A stretch of DNA of 64,000 bases from Dendrolimus kikuchii (Eukaryota; Arthropoda; Insecta; Lepidoptera; Lasiocampidae). Positions 53,516-63,643 of this stretch are shown here, piece by piece; position 1 is the first letter of the stretch; the number at the start of each line of letters is the position of its first letter. Position numbers and translations under genes: made by a program. A model generated the notes under the pieces. The model made no database searches, was not told the origin of the DNA, and saw only the letters and a program-made list of their open reading frames with translations. Where the stretch lies: positions 379,501-443,500 of the forward strand of contig CM034392.1 in assembly GCA_019925095.2 (NCBI GenBank), in the 5' to 3' direction.

Positions 53516-54047
53516 CTTATACTAATATATAAAGCTGAAGAGTTTGTTTGTTTGAACGCGCTAATCTCAGGAACTACTGGTCTGAGGTCGAATTCGTCTT
53601 GAATATGGAGTAATTTATTTTGATAAGGATTAATACCAAGGTACAAAATAAAGAGTTTTTGAAGCGACGGCATTTTAATTATTTAAAACAATAAAAGAAA
53701 ACACTTATTGTGAGATAACTACAATAGTTAGACATATGGTTACACGATATTTTTTGTAGACAATTATATATTCTGCAAAGTAGTAGTACATTATTTTGTT
53801 CTATAATCAATAGTTTTCGCAGCGCACGCCGTGTAAGGATTTTTTCGGGTCATTTTTTTACACCTTGGGTTACATTATTGGACTTTTAGTAAGGATCCCT
53901 AATTTTTTTGAAAATATAATATAGCTTATAGCCTTTCTCGATAAATGTACTATTCAACAGTGAAAGAATTTTTCAAATCAGACCAGTAGTTCCTGAGATT
54001 AGCGCGTTCAAACAAACAAACTCTTCAGCTTTATATATTAGTATAAG
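53516..54047. mobile_element. Element bounded by perfect 70-bp inverted Hel1 ends
   Basis: The arms 53516-53585 (CTTATACTAATATATAAAGC...) and 53978-54047 are exact reverse complements over 70 bases, checked base by base. Between them is the GAATTCGTCTTGAATATGG module also present at 15992-16320, plus Hel1 sequence. Helitrons normally lack TIRs, so this is a head-to-head fusion of two Hel1 5' ends. Confidence 0.75.
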
Positions 54048-54265
54048 ATATGATAGGATATCGACAGTAGACGCCCGACATTTATTGGTAAAATTGAGAT
54101 GTCGCGTGGCACTGTGACACGTCGTGCATTCGAAAGTACTATTTAATTTGGACATATTATTCCAAACGTCGCCTGAAGCATAAATTCTCCTATAAATCGG
54201 TCCTTAGGGATGTGCCTTAATGTCTGACGAACATCAGCGTGATTTTAATAAGATTTCACCACTAG

Positions 54266-54575
54266 ACTCCAGTTTATTTGAGAGCCGACTTTTGTATAAA
54301 AATTTTTGGTACTGAGGTGAGCCCCTATAGGGTGGAGGACCGTGATGGAATGCTGCTCCGTCTCAAAGGAAGATCTTCCAGCGAGGCTAATTGTAGTTGA
54401 AATTCTATATATATTCTTTGTATGTTTCGGGAAACGTTTGTGACATCAATTATTGCACAGCGCCATCTATTGGCTTGTTAGTGTTCCACTATAGTACTAT
54501 TTGTCGCGGAAAATTTACTTGACTCTATCCCAAAAATTATCCCATTTTCTGGGGTTAAAAAGTATCCTATATTCA
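54266..54575 (-). repeat. Diverged interspersed repeat, first copy
   Basis: GACTCCAGTTTATTTGAGAGC at 54266 and ATTTACTTGACTCTATCCC...TCCCATTTTCTGGGG...AGTATCCTAT at 54513-54575 recur in the same order at 54857-54985. In reverse they resemble 29110-29440. Confidence 0.5.
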
Positions 54576-54855
54576 TCCTGCGGCCGGTAGGCCTATCCTA
54601 AGAAGCGACTATACAACCCACAGCCAGGTGGTAGAGCTTTTACCTGACTGGATGGCTACCACCCCTGGTCCAGAGTATGCCGCCATAACAACCTTGAGTT
54701 GTGTTCCGGCATTAGTGACTAGGTTCCAGTCTCCCTTAAGAGAGCAGCAGCGTATTTGTAGCACCTTTGGTGTTGCAAATGTCCATAGGTGATGGTAACC
54801 GCTTTCCATTAAGTGGGCCGTCTGCCTGTCTGCTGATCTCCTGCAATAAAAAAAA
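54576..54855 (+). mobile_element. RepA copy, head partly lost
   Basis: TCCTGCGGCCGGTAGGCC to TCTCCTGCAATAAAAAAAA, inserted after TATATTCATCC. Confidence 0.8.
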
Positions 54856-54998
54856 GACTCCAGTTTATTTGAGAGCTGACTTATGCATACATTTTTTTGT
54901 TACTATTTGTCCCGGATAATTTACTTGACTTTATCCCGAAAGCTATCCCATTTTCTGGGTTACAAAGTATCCTATATCCATCCTCGGTATACAGGAAC

Positions 54999-55305
54999 TG
55001 TGCAGGAACGGAGAAAGAATACAATTTCCTGCGTTGGGGCGGCCTGTCGTAACAGGCGACAAAACAAACTACAGCCAGGTGGTAGGGCATTCGCTCAACT
55101 AGATGGCTACCACTCTTGGTCTAGAGTATGTCCCCATAACAACCTTGAGTTGTGTTCCGGCATTACTGACCAGGTTCCAGTCTCTTTTAAGAGAGCAGCA
55201 GCGCATTTGTAGCACCTTTGGTGTTGCAAATGTCTATAGGCGATGGTAACCGCTTTCTATCAAGTGGGCCGTCTGGCTGTCTGCTGAACTCCGCAATAAA
55301 AAAAA
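54999..55305 (+). mobile_element. RepA copy, near full length
   Basis: TGTGCAGGAACGGAG to AACTCCGCAATAAAAAAAA, inserted after a context (TATATCCATCC) equivalent to that of the previous RepA copy. Confidence 0.8.
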
Positions 55306-55552
55306 CTGAGCTTAAATATATAGCAAATTTCAGAAAAACTCATACAGGGGTTTTTCCGTGAAATCGTAATATACAGAGTTACTTTCGCATTTATAAAATT
55401 AAGTAGGGATTAGAGTAATAATAATAGTACATTATGGTACTAGTGTGTAACATTGGTGATTACCGCCGAGGCGCCATTGAGACTCGAGCCGTAGGCGAGG
55501 GTCTTAAGAGAGCCGAGGACGGTAATCATCAATACACACGTGTATCATACGA

Positions 55553-55920
55553 CGTTTTTCAACACACTTGTGAATAAAATAACAACAAAAGCTCATTTTA
55601 TTTAGTAGATAAAAAAAAGTTATATATGAGTGAAAGTTTTATTTATTACACACGTACGAGTTAAAATTATCTATTTAAATAAGAAGTTGCATGAAATGAG
55701 CAAGCAATAGGAACATTAATTTATTTGTTCTATAGAACACGATCTTTTTTTTTAATAAAAACTTTTTTAAGAACAAAGCAACTCAACCAATAAAATAAAA
55801 AAGAAAATCTATAACTCACTAGTGAGTTATAATGTTTTTTAGTCACAGTTTGATTATGGGTGTCATTCTGTGCCTAATTGCGATGACCATAAAGCCACTT
55901 TATGAGCAAGTGTGTTGAAA
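55553..55920. mobile_element. MITE2 copy 1
   Basis: TIRs TTTTTCAACACACTTG at the left and CAAGTGTGTTGAAA at the right. A perfect 22-base palindrome centred on ACTAGT lies at 55810-55831. No coding capacity. The second copy is 56049-56416 with the palindrome at 56306-56327. Confidence 0.65.
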
Positions 55921-56048
55921 TAGTACATTATGGTACTAGTGTGTAACATTGATGATTACCGCCGAGGCGCCATTGAGACTCGAGCCGTAGGCGAGGGTCT
56001 TAAGAGAGCCGAGGACGGTAATCATCAATACACACGTGTATCATACGA

Positions 56049-56416
56049 CGTTTTTCAACACACTTGTGAATAAACTAACAACAAAAACTCATTTTATTTA
56101 GTAGATAAAAAAAAGTTATATATGAGTGAAAGTTTTATTTATTAAACACGTACGAGTTAAAATTATCTATTTAAATAAGAAGTTGCATGAAATGAGCAAG
56201 CAATAGGAACATTAATTTATTTGTTCTATAGAACACGATCTTTTTTTTTTTAATAAAAACTTTTTTAAGAACAAAGCAACTCAACCAATAATTTAAAAAA
56301 ACATCTATAACTCACTAGTGAGTTATAATGTTTTTTACTCACAGTTTGATAATGGGTGTCATTCTGTGCCTAATTGCGGTGACCATAGAGCCACTTTATG
56401 AGCGAGTGTGTTGAAA
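56049..56416. mobile_element. MITE2 copy 2
   Basis: Duplicate of 55553-55920; the right TIR reads CGAGTGTGTTGAAA. The small number of differences dates the duplication as recent. Confidence 0.65.
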
Positions 56417-56712
56417 AAAATATTATTGCAACATTCAAAACTAAATTGAAATTCAAAGAAACATTTTAAAATATAACTTTTAAAACACTTCTTAAGTAAC
56501 ATAAAACAGTTTTACAAAAATAAACGTGTTTGATTAATTCGCGTGTTGCGGAAAAAACTCGTTTACGCAAATCCAGAGGCCATTGATTAAACTGCGTTCA
56601 AAGTATGTCGATGATCCAATAGGATACAAATGTTCTATTAAAAAAATACGAATTTGCGGAAATCTTTGTTTTGGCGGAATAATAACTTGAACGCTGTCCT
56701 GATTATATAATA

Positions 56713-57619
56713 AACCATCGGCCCCGGGAGACGTTGTCCTGCTCTGAAAAAATAAAAATGTAGGACCCGATCTCAGCGCCACCTACCGGTTCTAATTGCG
56801 AATATAAACCATCCGGGAACTCACTCAAACACACAAAAACAAAATCACCAAAATCGCTCCAGGTGCTTAGGAAGATTCTAGAACCCGATCTCAGCGCCAC
56901 CTACCGGTTTTTATTTGCGAATCTAAACCATCCAGGAACCCACTCAAACACACAAAATCACCAAAATCGCTCCAGGTGATTAGGAAGATTCTAGAACCCG
57001 ATCTCAGCGCCACGTACCGGTTCTAATTGCGAATATAAACCATCCGGGAACTCACTCAAACACACAAAAACAAAATCACCAAAATTGCTCCAGGTGCTTA
57101 GGAAGATTCTAGAACCCGATCTCAGCGCCACCTACCGGTTTTTATTTGCGAATCTAAACCATCCAGGAACCCACTCAAACACACAAAATCACCAAAATCG
57201 CTCCAGGTGATTAGGAAGATTCTAGAACCCGATCTCAGCGCCACGTACCGGTTCTAATTGCGAATATAAACCATCCGGGAACTCACTCAAACACACAAAA
57301 ACAAAATCACCAAAATCGCTCCAGGTGCTTAGGAAGATTGTAGAACCCGATCTCAGCGCCACCTACCGGTTTTTATTTGCGAATCTAAACCATCCAGGAA
57401 CCCACTCAAACACACAAAATCACCAAAATCGCTCCAGGTGATTAGGAGGATTCTAGAACCCGACCTCAGCGCCAGCTACCGATTCCAACGGGATAAAAAG
57501 TATCGTAAGTCCGTCTCTTGGTTCTAAGCTATCTCCCCACCAATTTTCAGCCAAATCGGTACAGCCATTCTTGAATTATAAATAGTGTAACTAACACGAC
57601 TTTTTTTTATATATATAGA
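56713..57619 (-). mobile_element. Hel2 with dimeric internal tandem array
   Basis: The left end ATCGGCCCCGGGAGACGTTG is the eroded CTAG side. The right end ATATATATAGA followed by T is the reverse complement of A|TC. Modules starting GAACCCGATCTCAGCG are at 56764, 56881, 56995, 57112, 57225, 57343 and 57455, alternating ~117 and ~113 bp in a ~230-bp dimer (A: TTCTAATTGCGAATATAAACC; B: TTTTTATTTGCGAATCTAAACC). Confidence 0.7.
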
Positions 57620-57756
57620 TTAAATCATTTTGACTGAAAGTACAAAAATAACTGTACTAGCGAAGAACTGTTTTTACATGTAATAAAATAAATCTAATAC
57701 AGTAAAAAAAAAAATCCGAATACCGTCTATATACAATTAAGAGATTTTGAATCATA

Positions 57757-57873
57757 CATACATACATACATAACTTCACGCCAATTCCCTTGCGGGGTAG
57801 GCACGAACAACAGAGTGCCATTTAGGCTGGCACTCTGTTGCATGAGAGAGCCACTGCCATGCCACTGAGTGGC
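57757..57873 (-). mobile_element. Rearranged RTE 3' end with 13-bp TSD
   Basis: Flanked by ATTTTGAATCATA (57744-57756, 57874-57886). The first ~75 bp is the normal RTE end. The last ~42 bp (CACTCTGTTGCATGAGAGAG...GCCACTGAGTGGC) is a scrambled, partly inverted segment of the same region. Confidence 0.8.
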
Positions 57874-57974
57874 ATTTTGAATCATAATCTACATAATTAC
57901 CACATAATATTAGTGATAAATATTGTTACATAAAATTATGGTAAATTATAGAAAACTACTCTGTACAATTTTAT

Positions 57975-58295
57975 TTAGGTTTATGGCTTGGCAGCTAGGC
58001 CTTTAAGCCGGATCTTAGTTTACAATATAGTTTCTTCATTTTCTTAAGCCTATGTGTAGCACAGCTGAACTGTAGGTACTCAGCTAGTGCCATTCAACGG
58101 ACTTCTTGTGACAACTCAAAAGGCCACATTTGACTATACAGTTCACATTTCTCACAAAACACATAATTACTACTCAAAAACTATCAATATCCTACAACTA
58201 TTGTTCATTTTAGAGTAATTTTACACATTTTTAGAAAATAAAACTGCACAGCACAGCGTCTCCTTTCAGTTAGCGCCAAAAAACTCCTACTCTGT
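57975..58295 (-). mobile_element. Non-LTR retroposon fragment (GGCTTAAAGGCC 3' end)
   Basis: Minus-strand counterpart of 998-1256 and the longest of the three copies. Its left (3') end is TTTATGGCTTGGCAGCTAGG. Confidence 0.65.
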
Positions 58296-58539
58296 ACAAA
58301 ACAGGCGCTAATCACAGAATAAATAAAAATACAACATTATTATTCAATTAAGGAAATGGCCGATTGTATCGCTTAGAAATAAGAGGGTACATAAAATTAA
58401 TTATTAACCTTAAAAAGCAACATGACAACAACTATGCAACTAAATAAATGTTGCACTACCTAGAACCGTTCGAGCGTAGCAACTTATGACGTCATATCTT
58501 TAATGAGTGTAACTATTGATTATGGTTTAAACATTTATT

Positions 58540-59254
58540 ACCCGTCGGCATTTGAACTAATAACTATTGTAATTCCCTTTTATTATCGTCTTATTGTGGA
58601 GCACAGCCTATTGTCATTAGCCAGGTGTTACGGATTATGAGTATAAGCTGATTCTAGGAAACTATGTCGACGCTTGCCGGGCGGGCATATTTGTATTTGT
58701 GAGGTATAAAACCAGGGCCCGATGGAGAGAGGAGGCAGTCGAGCGAGAACCACCAGCGAAGCGAGACGTCTATACTACAATCAGGAATCTAATAAGTGAC
58801 GGAGTTTGCGTGTTTTATTGAATTACGACCTTCTTGCATTACGTTTGGACTTGTTGTGTTCGGTTATATTAGTACCTGTGTTATATGAGTCCCCGGCAAT
58901 GGAAGAGGCCTCGTGAGGGGGGTCCACGCCTGCCAGGGCTGCGGAGAGGCTAGGTCATATACCCGTAGCCCTGGCATAAGGCGAAGGACGGAACACCCAG
59001 GGGTTTTAGTGGGTATCCCTAACCGGGGGTGGCAACAGCATGGCACCAGTTCTGACTGGGCACGCTGGTGCCACCCCCGATCTGGCGAATCCCATACACG
59101 GGTCGCGAATATCCCAAGGTTGTCGCGACTTATAGTCCTCAAGCGGATTTCCGCTGGCTAAAAAAAATATCTGTGTTATACGTGTTTGTATAGTTCTAAC
59201 AAACTCTATAGTAATTCTAAAGGCATTTTAATTCGTGTCTCGCGACTCGTAACA
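58540..59254 (+). mobile_element. LTR1 copy interrupted by R1g
   Basis: Matches LTR1 from CATTAGCCAGGTGTTACGG to CGACTCGTAACA. The 5' boundary before 58620 is eroded and placed approximately. GTATAAAACC (58703-58712) is the TATA region. Interrupted at 58886-59170. Confidence 0.6.
58886..59170 (+). mobile_element. R1g LINE 3' end nested in LTR1, 10-bp TSD
   Basis: GC-rich 285-bp insert with AGGGGTTTTAGTGGGTATCC and a poly-A end, flanked by CTGTGTTATA (58876-58885 and 59171-59180). Same family as 33562-33882. Confidence 0.8.
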
Positions 59255-59550
59255 GTATGTTAACTAGGTATTTTAACTTCCATGATACTGGGTCATGCAA
59301 AAAATCTTTAATAAGACAGGTAATTTGTGCTAAAGACGCCTTAAAAATACTTGGAAAACCATTTTAAAACTCATCTTGTAAGACAAAGTCGGAGTAAAAA
59401 GTTGTAAAGGGGCCACTGGGGCTAATCAAGTGAAACACCACAAGTCAACTGAACAAATTAATGCTTAGATCTACCCGCGTATATTTCCTTAATTTAACAT
59501 TATCTTGTTGACGTCTCCAGTTTCTAAAGTAGACCTCTACAATATTTTAT
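59255..59550. other. Intergenic stretch, nothing recognised
   Basis: No repeat match or frame. Confidence 0.35.
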
Positions 59551-60079
59551 GAAAATTGGTTCATGCAACGTTAGAACGAATGCAAGGATAATGATCAATG
59601 ATGTTATGCTGGAGCAAGTGAATGAGTTTGTATATCTTGGATGTGCTTTTAGTAGGGATGGAAGGTACACCGCTGATATAGAAAGAAGAGTGAATTTGGG
59701 GAATAGTGTGAATGGAGCGTTAGGTAAACTTCTAGGCGCTAAGAACGTCAGCCAGAAGGCCCAGCTTGCCATACACAGTACGGTGCTGGTACCTACGCTC
59801 ACGTATGGAAGCGAGAGTTGGGTATGGAAGAGAGAGCATGAAAGTAGAGTAAACGCGGTCGAGATGCGAGCACTGCGCAAAATCTGCGGAGTGACGCTCG
59901 CGGACCGCGTTCCTAATACCGAAGTAAGAAAGAGAGTTGCTCTGAAAGAGAGTGTCGTGAAAGAATGACTAAACAGATATACAATGCAAAAGTGGATGGA
60001 TGCAGAAGTCGTGGAAGGCCACGACACACCTTCCATGATCAAATTGATCGTGTACTAGCAGAAGGTGATGTCAGGAGAC
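59551..60079 (+). mobile_element. RTE LINE, most upstream coding remnant, 3' end replaced
   Basis: The frame 59549-59968 reads EQVNEFVYLGCAFSRDGRYT, ERRVNLGNSVNGALGKLLGA, LVPTLTYGSESWVWKRE, MRALRKICGVTLADRVPN. The F-YLG---S-DG motif is the start of the region after the RT palm domain. An internal deletion at 59957 joins GAGTGTCG to TGAAAGAATG, removing MLRWFGHVERM. At 60079 it switches into RepA instead of its own 3' end. Confidence 0.8.
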
Positions 60080-60228
60080 TTAGTGACCAGGTTCCAGTTT
60101 CCCTTAAGAGAGCAGCAGCACATTTGTAGCAACTTTGGTGTTGCAAATGTCCATAGGCGATGGTAACCGCTTTCCATCAAATCAAGTGGGCCGCCTGCTT
60201 GTCTGCTGATCTCCTGCAATAAAAAAAA
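60080..60228 (+). mobile_element. RepA 3' half fused to RTE
   Basis: TTAGTGACCAGGTTCCAG to CTCCTGCAATAAAAAAAA, continuing directly from the RTE fragment. Confidence 0.8.
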
Positions 60229-60537
60229 TATATATTGCAGGAGTTCAGCAGACAGGCAGACAGCCCACTAGATGGAAAGCGGTTACCATCGCCTATGGAC
60301 ATTTGCAACACCAAAGGTGCTACAAATGTGCTGCTGCTCTCTTAAGGGAAACTGGAACCTGGTCACTAATGCCGGAACACAACTCAAGGTTATTATGGCG
60401 ACATACTTTAGACCAGGGGTGGTAACCATCTAGTCGAGAAAATGCCCTTCCACCTGGCTGTGGGTTGTTAAGTCGCCTCTTACGACAGGCCGCCCCAACG
60501 CAGGAAATTGTATTCTTTCTCCGTTCCTGCACGGATA
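60229..60537 (-). mobile_element. RepA near full-length copy, tail-to-tail with the previous
   Basis: TATATATTGCAGGAGTTCAGC to TTCCTGCACGGAT. With 60080-60228 it forms an inverted repeat of ~145 bp per arm joined at the A/T-rich tails. Confidence 0.8.
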
Positions 60538-60554
60538 AAAATATATATATATAT

Positions 60555-60712
60555 ATATATTCTTTTGTTTATTGTTCAAGTCAAATTAACAGTGTAGCCT
60601 TGGCGAAATCTGTGGTTATAGAAGTATAGTCTTTGACAACAGAACCTTAATAATGTTCAGACTTATAATTTAAATTAATTATGGTCGAATTCCGACCATA
60701 TCGTGCACATTG
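60555..60712 (+). mobile_element. Partial interspersed element
   Basis: TTCTTTTGTTTATTG to GGTCGAATTCCGACC matches the 3' part of 62826-63183 and 43092-43640. The 5' end is a (TA)n run at 60539-60560. Confidence 0.6.
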
Positions 60713-60736
60713 TGCACAATCAGACGTAGTTTATAG

Positions 60737-60916
60737 TACATACATACATAACTTCACGCCAGTTCCCTTGCGGGGTAGGCACGGACAACAGAGCGCCATT
60801 CAGGCTTATTCTTACACACCTCACTTGCTTCTGTGACATTCATAGCTCTTGTCATGCACGCTCGTCTGTTTTTAAGGCTCCTGACATCACCTTCTGCTAG
60901 TACACGATCAATTTGA
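60737..60916 (-). mobile_element. RTE 3' fragment
   Basis: ACATACATACATAACTTCACG to CACGATCAATTTGAG. The flanks share only TAGTTTA/GAGTTTAG. Missense GACAACAGAGCG near the stop. Confidence 0.75.
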
Positions 60917-61966
60917 GTTTAGTTGTAGTAGTTTAAAGTATGTATATTTTTGTATTTTTGTACAATAAAGAGTAAGGAAAAAAATATCTTTGTACATACC
61001 AATCCCATGAGAACATACCATAATCCTCATACAGCAACGCAATGGCTGGTATTGAGACCGCAGTCTCTCATTAAGTACTCAGATAATGCTTTTTCTCCCC
61101 ATCATCTCGGAATTGCAGGTTATCCAAAATGGGCAAAGCGGGCTGAGACTAGTTCCCGGTAATGGGGTTAAAACCGGACTTATGGCTTTTGTGGGAACAC
61201 GCAACTCAAGTAGTGTATACTCTAGACGACAATCGCTATTTTTTGGGATTTTTGAAGTGATAACTTATATTATTGTATACGTATATATTTGTATGTTTGA
61301 ATTTGAATTTCAGCACAAACACTCAAGTCTTCGTTAAAACAATCAATCTTCCAACCATTTATTGTTCACTTTTATCAACATTAAACATTTTTCAAGAATA
61401 GCACACACGGCAACATATCACTATCACTCCTATACCACATCACTCCTAAGTTCCCACCAAAACTCTCTGAAGGAAGGAATACTTCCTCAAATTTTATTTA
61501 GTATGATTATTTTTTCTATATAGTACCGTCAGTCATCGATGTTTTACGCTCTTGAACCAAACCCTTTTCTTAAACATCCCTTGCCACTACGTTATCTACG
61601 TTTGTTTTTATTTCTCTGTGTTTTGTTTTATTCATAGACATCGAACATTTATAGACAGTGCTTGTTATTGCTTACTTATTGAGACAAGTGGCAGTAGTAA
61701 TAACATTGATAATAAGCCGCCACTAATATGACTTTTATCAAACGCAATTTACAATGTCTTCAGGTCTTCACAGTAAATTAATATTTTAAATATGAAAAAT
61801 TATTGAAACAAAGATTTTTCACATGTCATTTGCATTTGCTATGATGATGTCTTCCTAAATGTATGTATGTATTTGTATATTTATTTGTTAAATTAGTTTG
61901 AGTATTTATGTGTCCCTTGCCTTTTTCCTACACCACCTACATCGCCGGATCAAATTTGTTTTTGAT
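60917..61966. other. Intergenic stretch, nothing recognised
   Basis: About 1 kb. A TTTGAATTTGAATTT tract at 61298-61312 resembles a LINE-T tail. Frames of 70-83 codons have no domain. Confidence 0.4.
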
Positions 61967-62098
61967 TTAGGTTGCCTGGAAGAGATCGCTTTGAGCGTTA
62001 AGGCCGCCTATTGTATCGCCTAAAAAATATTGTAAATATGGTCTGTTTTTGTAATTATATGTTTTGGTGTGCAATAAAGAGTTATCTCTCTCTCTCTA
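61967..62098 (+). mobile_element. LINE 3' end with poly-A signal and (TC)n
   Basis: GGTTGCCTGGAAGAGATCGCTT, CGTTAAGGCCGCCTATTGTA, GTGCAATAAAGAGTTATC and a (TC)n run at 62084-62097. Same type as 50868-50958. Confidence 0.55.
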
Positions 62099-62825
62099 AC
62101 TTCTTATGGGAAGGTAAACCGCTTCGTTACGTAACGCGTTACAGCGCCAGTCTGTCTGGCTTCCCCTTCTCCCACGTATACGGCAGCGGTGGGCAGGTTC
62201 CTCCTCCCTCACTGTAACCCACAGCGCTAGTCGTATTTTGGTAATTAGATTAAATAATGATACTAATAATGTACATACACAAAATTCTAATGTACATATT
62301 CAAGAATTGTAACTAAGAATAAAATATATTTTATAATCAATAAACGATTTTATTAATAAATAAACTTTCCTTACATTATCATATTAATATACATAAAATT
62401 TAAGTAATAGCTTAGGCTGTTCTCAAGTTAAACAATTTCAATATTAAATAGTTCAACTTAGATTAGTTTAAGTTATCACTACTGTCGGGCGTCCCGAGAC
62501 GCACACGTTTTTTTTTTCAACAAAATGTCGGAGTCCATTGCTGCATGCTGCATATAGGCCATATCTTCGTCACATAGTCTGGTTCACTTTATTCTTGCAA
62601 TCTATGTCGGTAATTCTAGTTTCGAAATTCGAATTGCAAATTAATTTATTTTCATAAAACAATGGCTTGCTCCCAAAGACTTATATATTGTTTTGATGTC
62701 CTAAAGTACTCAAAAGGAAACTGAGATTATTCACAAAGTAATCAATCCATTCTTTACTGCGAATGTGTTAACCACTAAGCTACCACGGTTCGAGTGAACA
62801 AGTACATGTATACTTTTATCATTAT
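62099..62825. other. Intergenic stretch, nothing recognised
   Basis: GTTAACCACTAAGCTACCACGG near 62768-62789 resembles a tRNA/SINE A-box in reverse. Nothing else. Confidence 0.4.
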
Positions 62826-63183
62826 ATTAATACGTAAAGCAAAAACTTTCTACCCCTTTTTACTAAAATTGCGAGGACGGAGGAGTATGAAATTTCACAC
62901 ACTTACAGTTAATATAGAGAAAGACTGCAGAATGCTAATATTTTTTAAAAATGATGCATAATAAATACATTAAATCGATAAAAAAACACTACACACACTA
63001 CCATGTATTTGACACAAACACGCATATATACTCTTTTGTTTATGGTTAATGTCAAATTAACAGTGTAGCCTTGGCGAAATCTGTGATTATAGAAGTATAG
63101 TCTTAGACAACAGAAGCTTAATAATGTTCAAAGTTATAATTTAAATCAATTATGGTCGAGTTTCGACCACTGGGCGACCACTA
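62826..63183 (+). mobile_element. Interspersed element, uninterrupted copy
   Basis: ACGTAAAGCAAAAACTTTCTACCCC to TCGACCACTGGGCGACCACTAG. The reference copy for 43092-43640 and 60555-60712. No frame. Confidence 0.6.
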
Positions 63184-63265
63184 GTTTTTGTTATTGCGTT
63201 AATATTTTAACCACTATAAAAATCAAATTTACTACTCGATCACATCCTGTACAATACTTTAATAC

Positions 63266-63643
63266 TTTTACACGCTTACAAAGTAAATGCACACATGGTT
63301 TACTTTGTGTTTAAAATTTGTAATTAAGAAAAATATTCTATTGTTATTGTACTTATTAATGGCCGCAGGTGTACAGATTACGGTTTCTCGGAAACTTCAG
63401 TCCACGCGGTCGATTGTTGTAATGTAAAGTTTAGTATAAAACGATGCCCGAACACGAGCAAGACGTGTGCAGTACATTCGATAAGCGATATAGTGACGGA
63501 CTTTGCGCGTGTTATTGGATCGTACACTTTGTACTGGTTATGACCAGTTATATTTGCACCTGTGTTATACGCGTTTGTATAGTTCTAATAAATTCTATAG
63601 TCATTCCAACGGCATTTTAATTCGAGTCCTGTAGCTCGTAACA
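63266..63643 (+). mobile_element. LTR1 solo LTR, ATAC TSD
   Basis: Starts TTTTACACGCTTAC (TG mutated to TT), ends TAGCTCGTAACA. Perfect 4-bp duplication ATAC at 63262-63265 and 63644-63647. Shorter than 14002-14506 through a 5' internal deletion. Confidence 0.75.

Larger units (their letters stand above)
55425..56416. repeat. Exact-length 496-bp tandem duplication carrying MITE2
   Basis: Units 55425-55920 and 55921-56416 are both 496 bp and nearly identical, so the duplication is young. Each starts TAGTACATTATGGTACTAG, contains an inverted pair GATTACCG/CGGTAATC around CGAGCCGTAGGCGAG, then MITE2. Confidence 0.85.
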
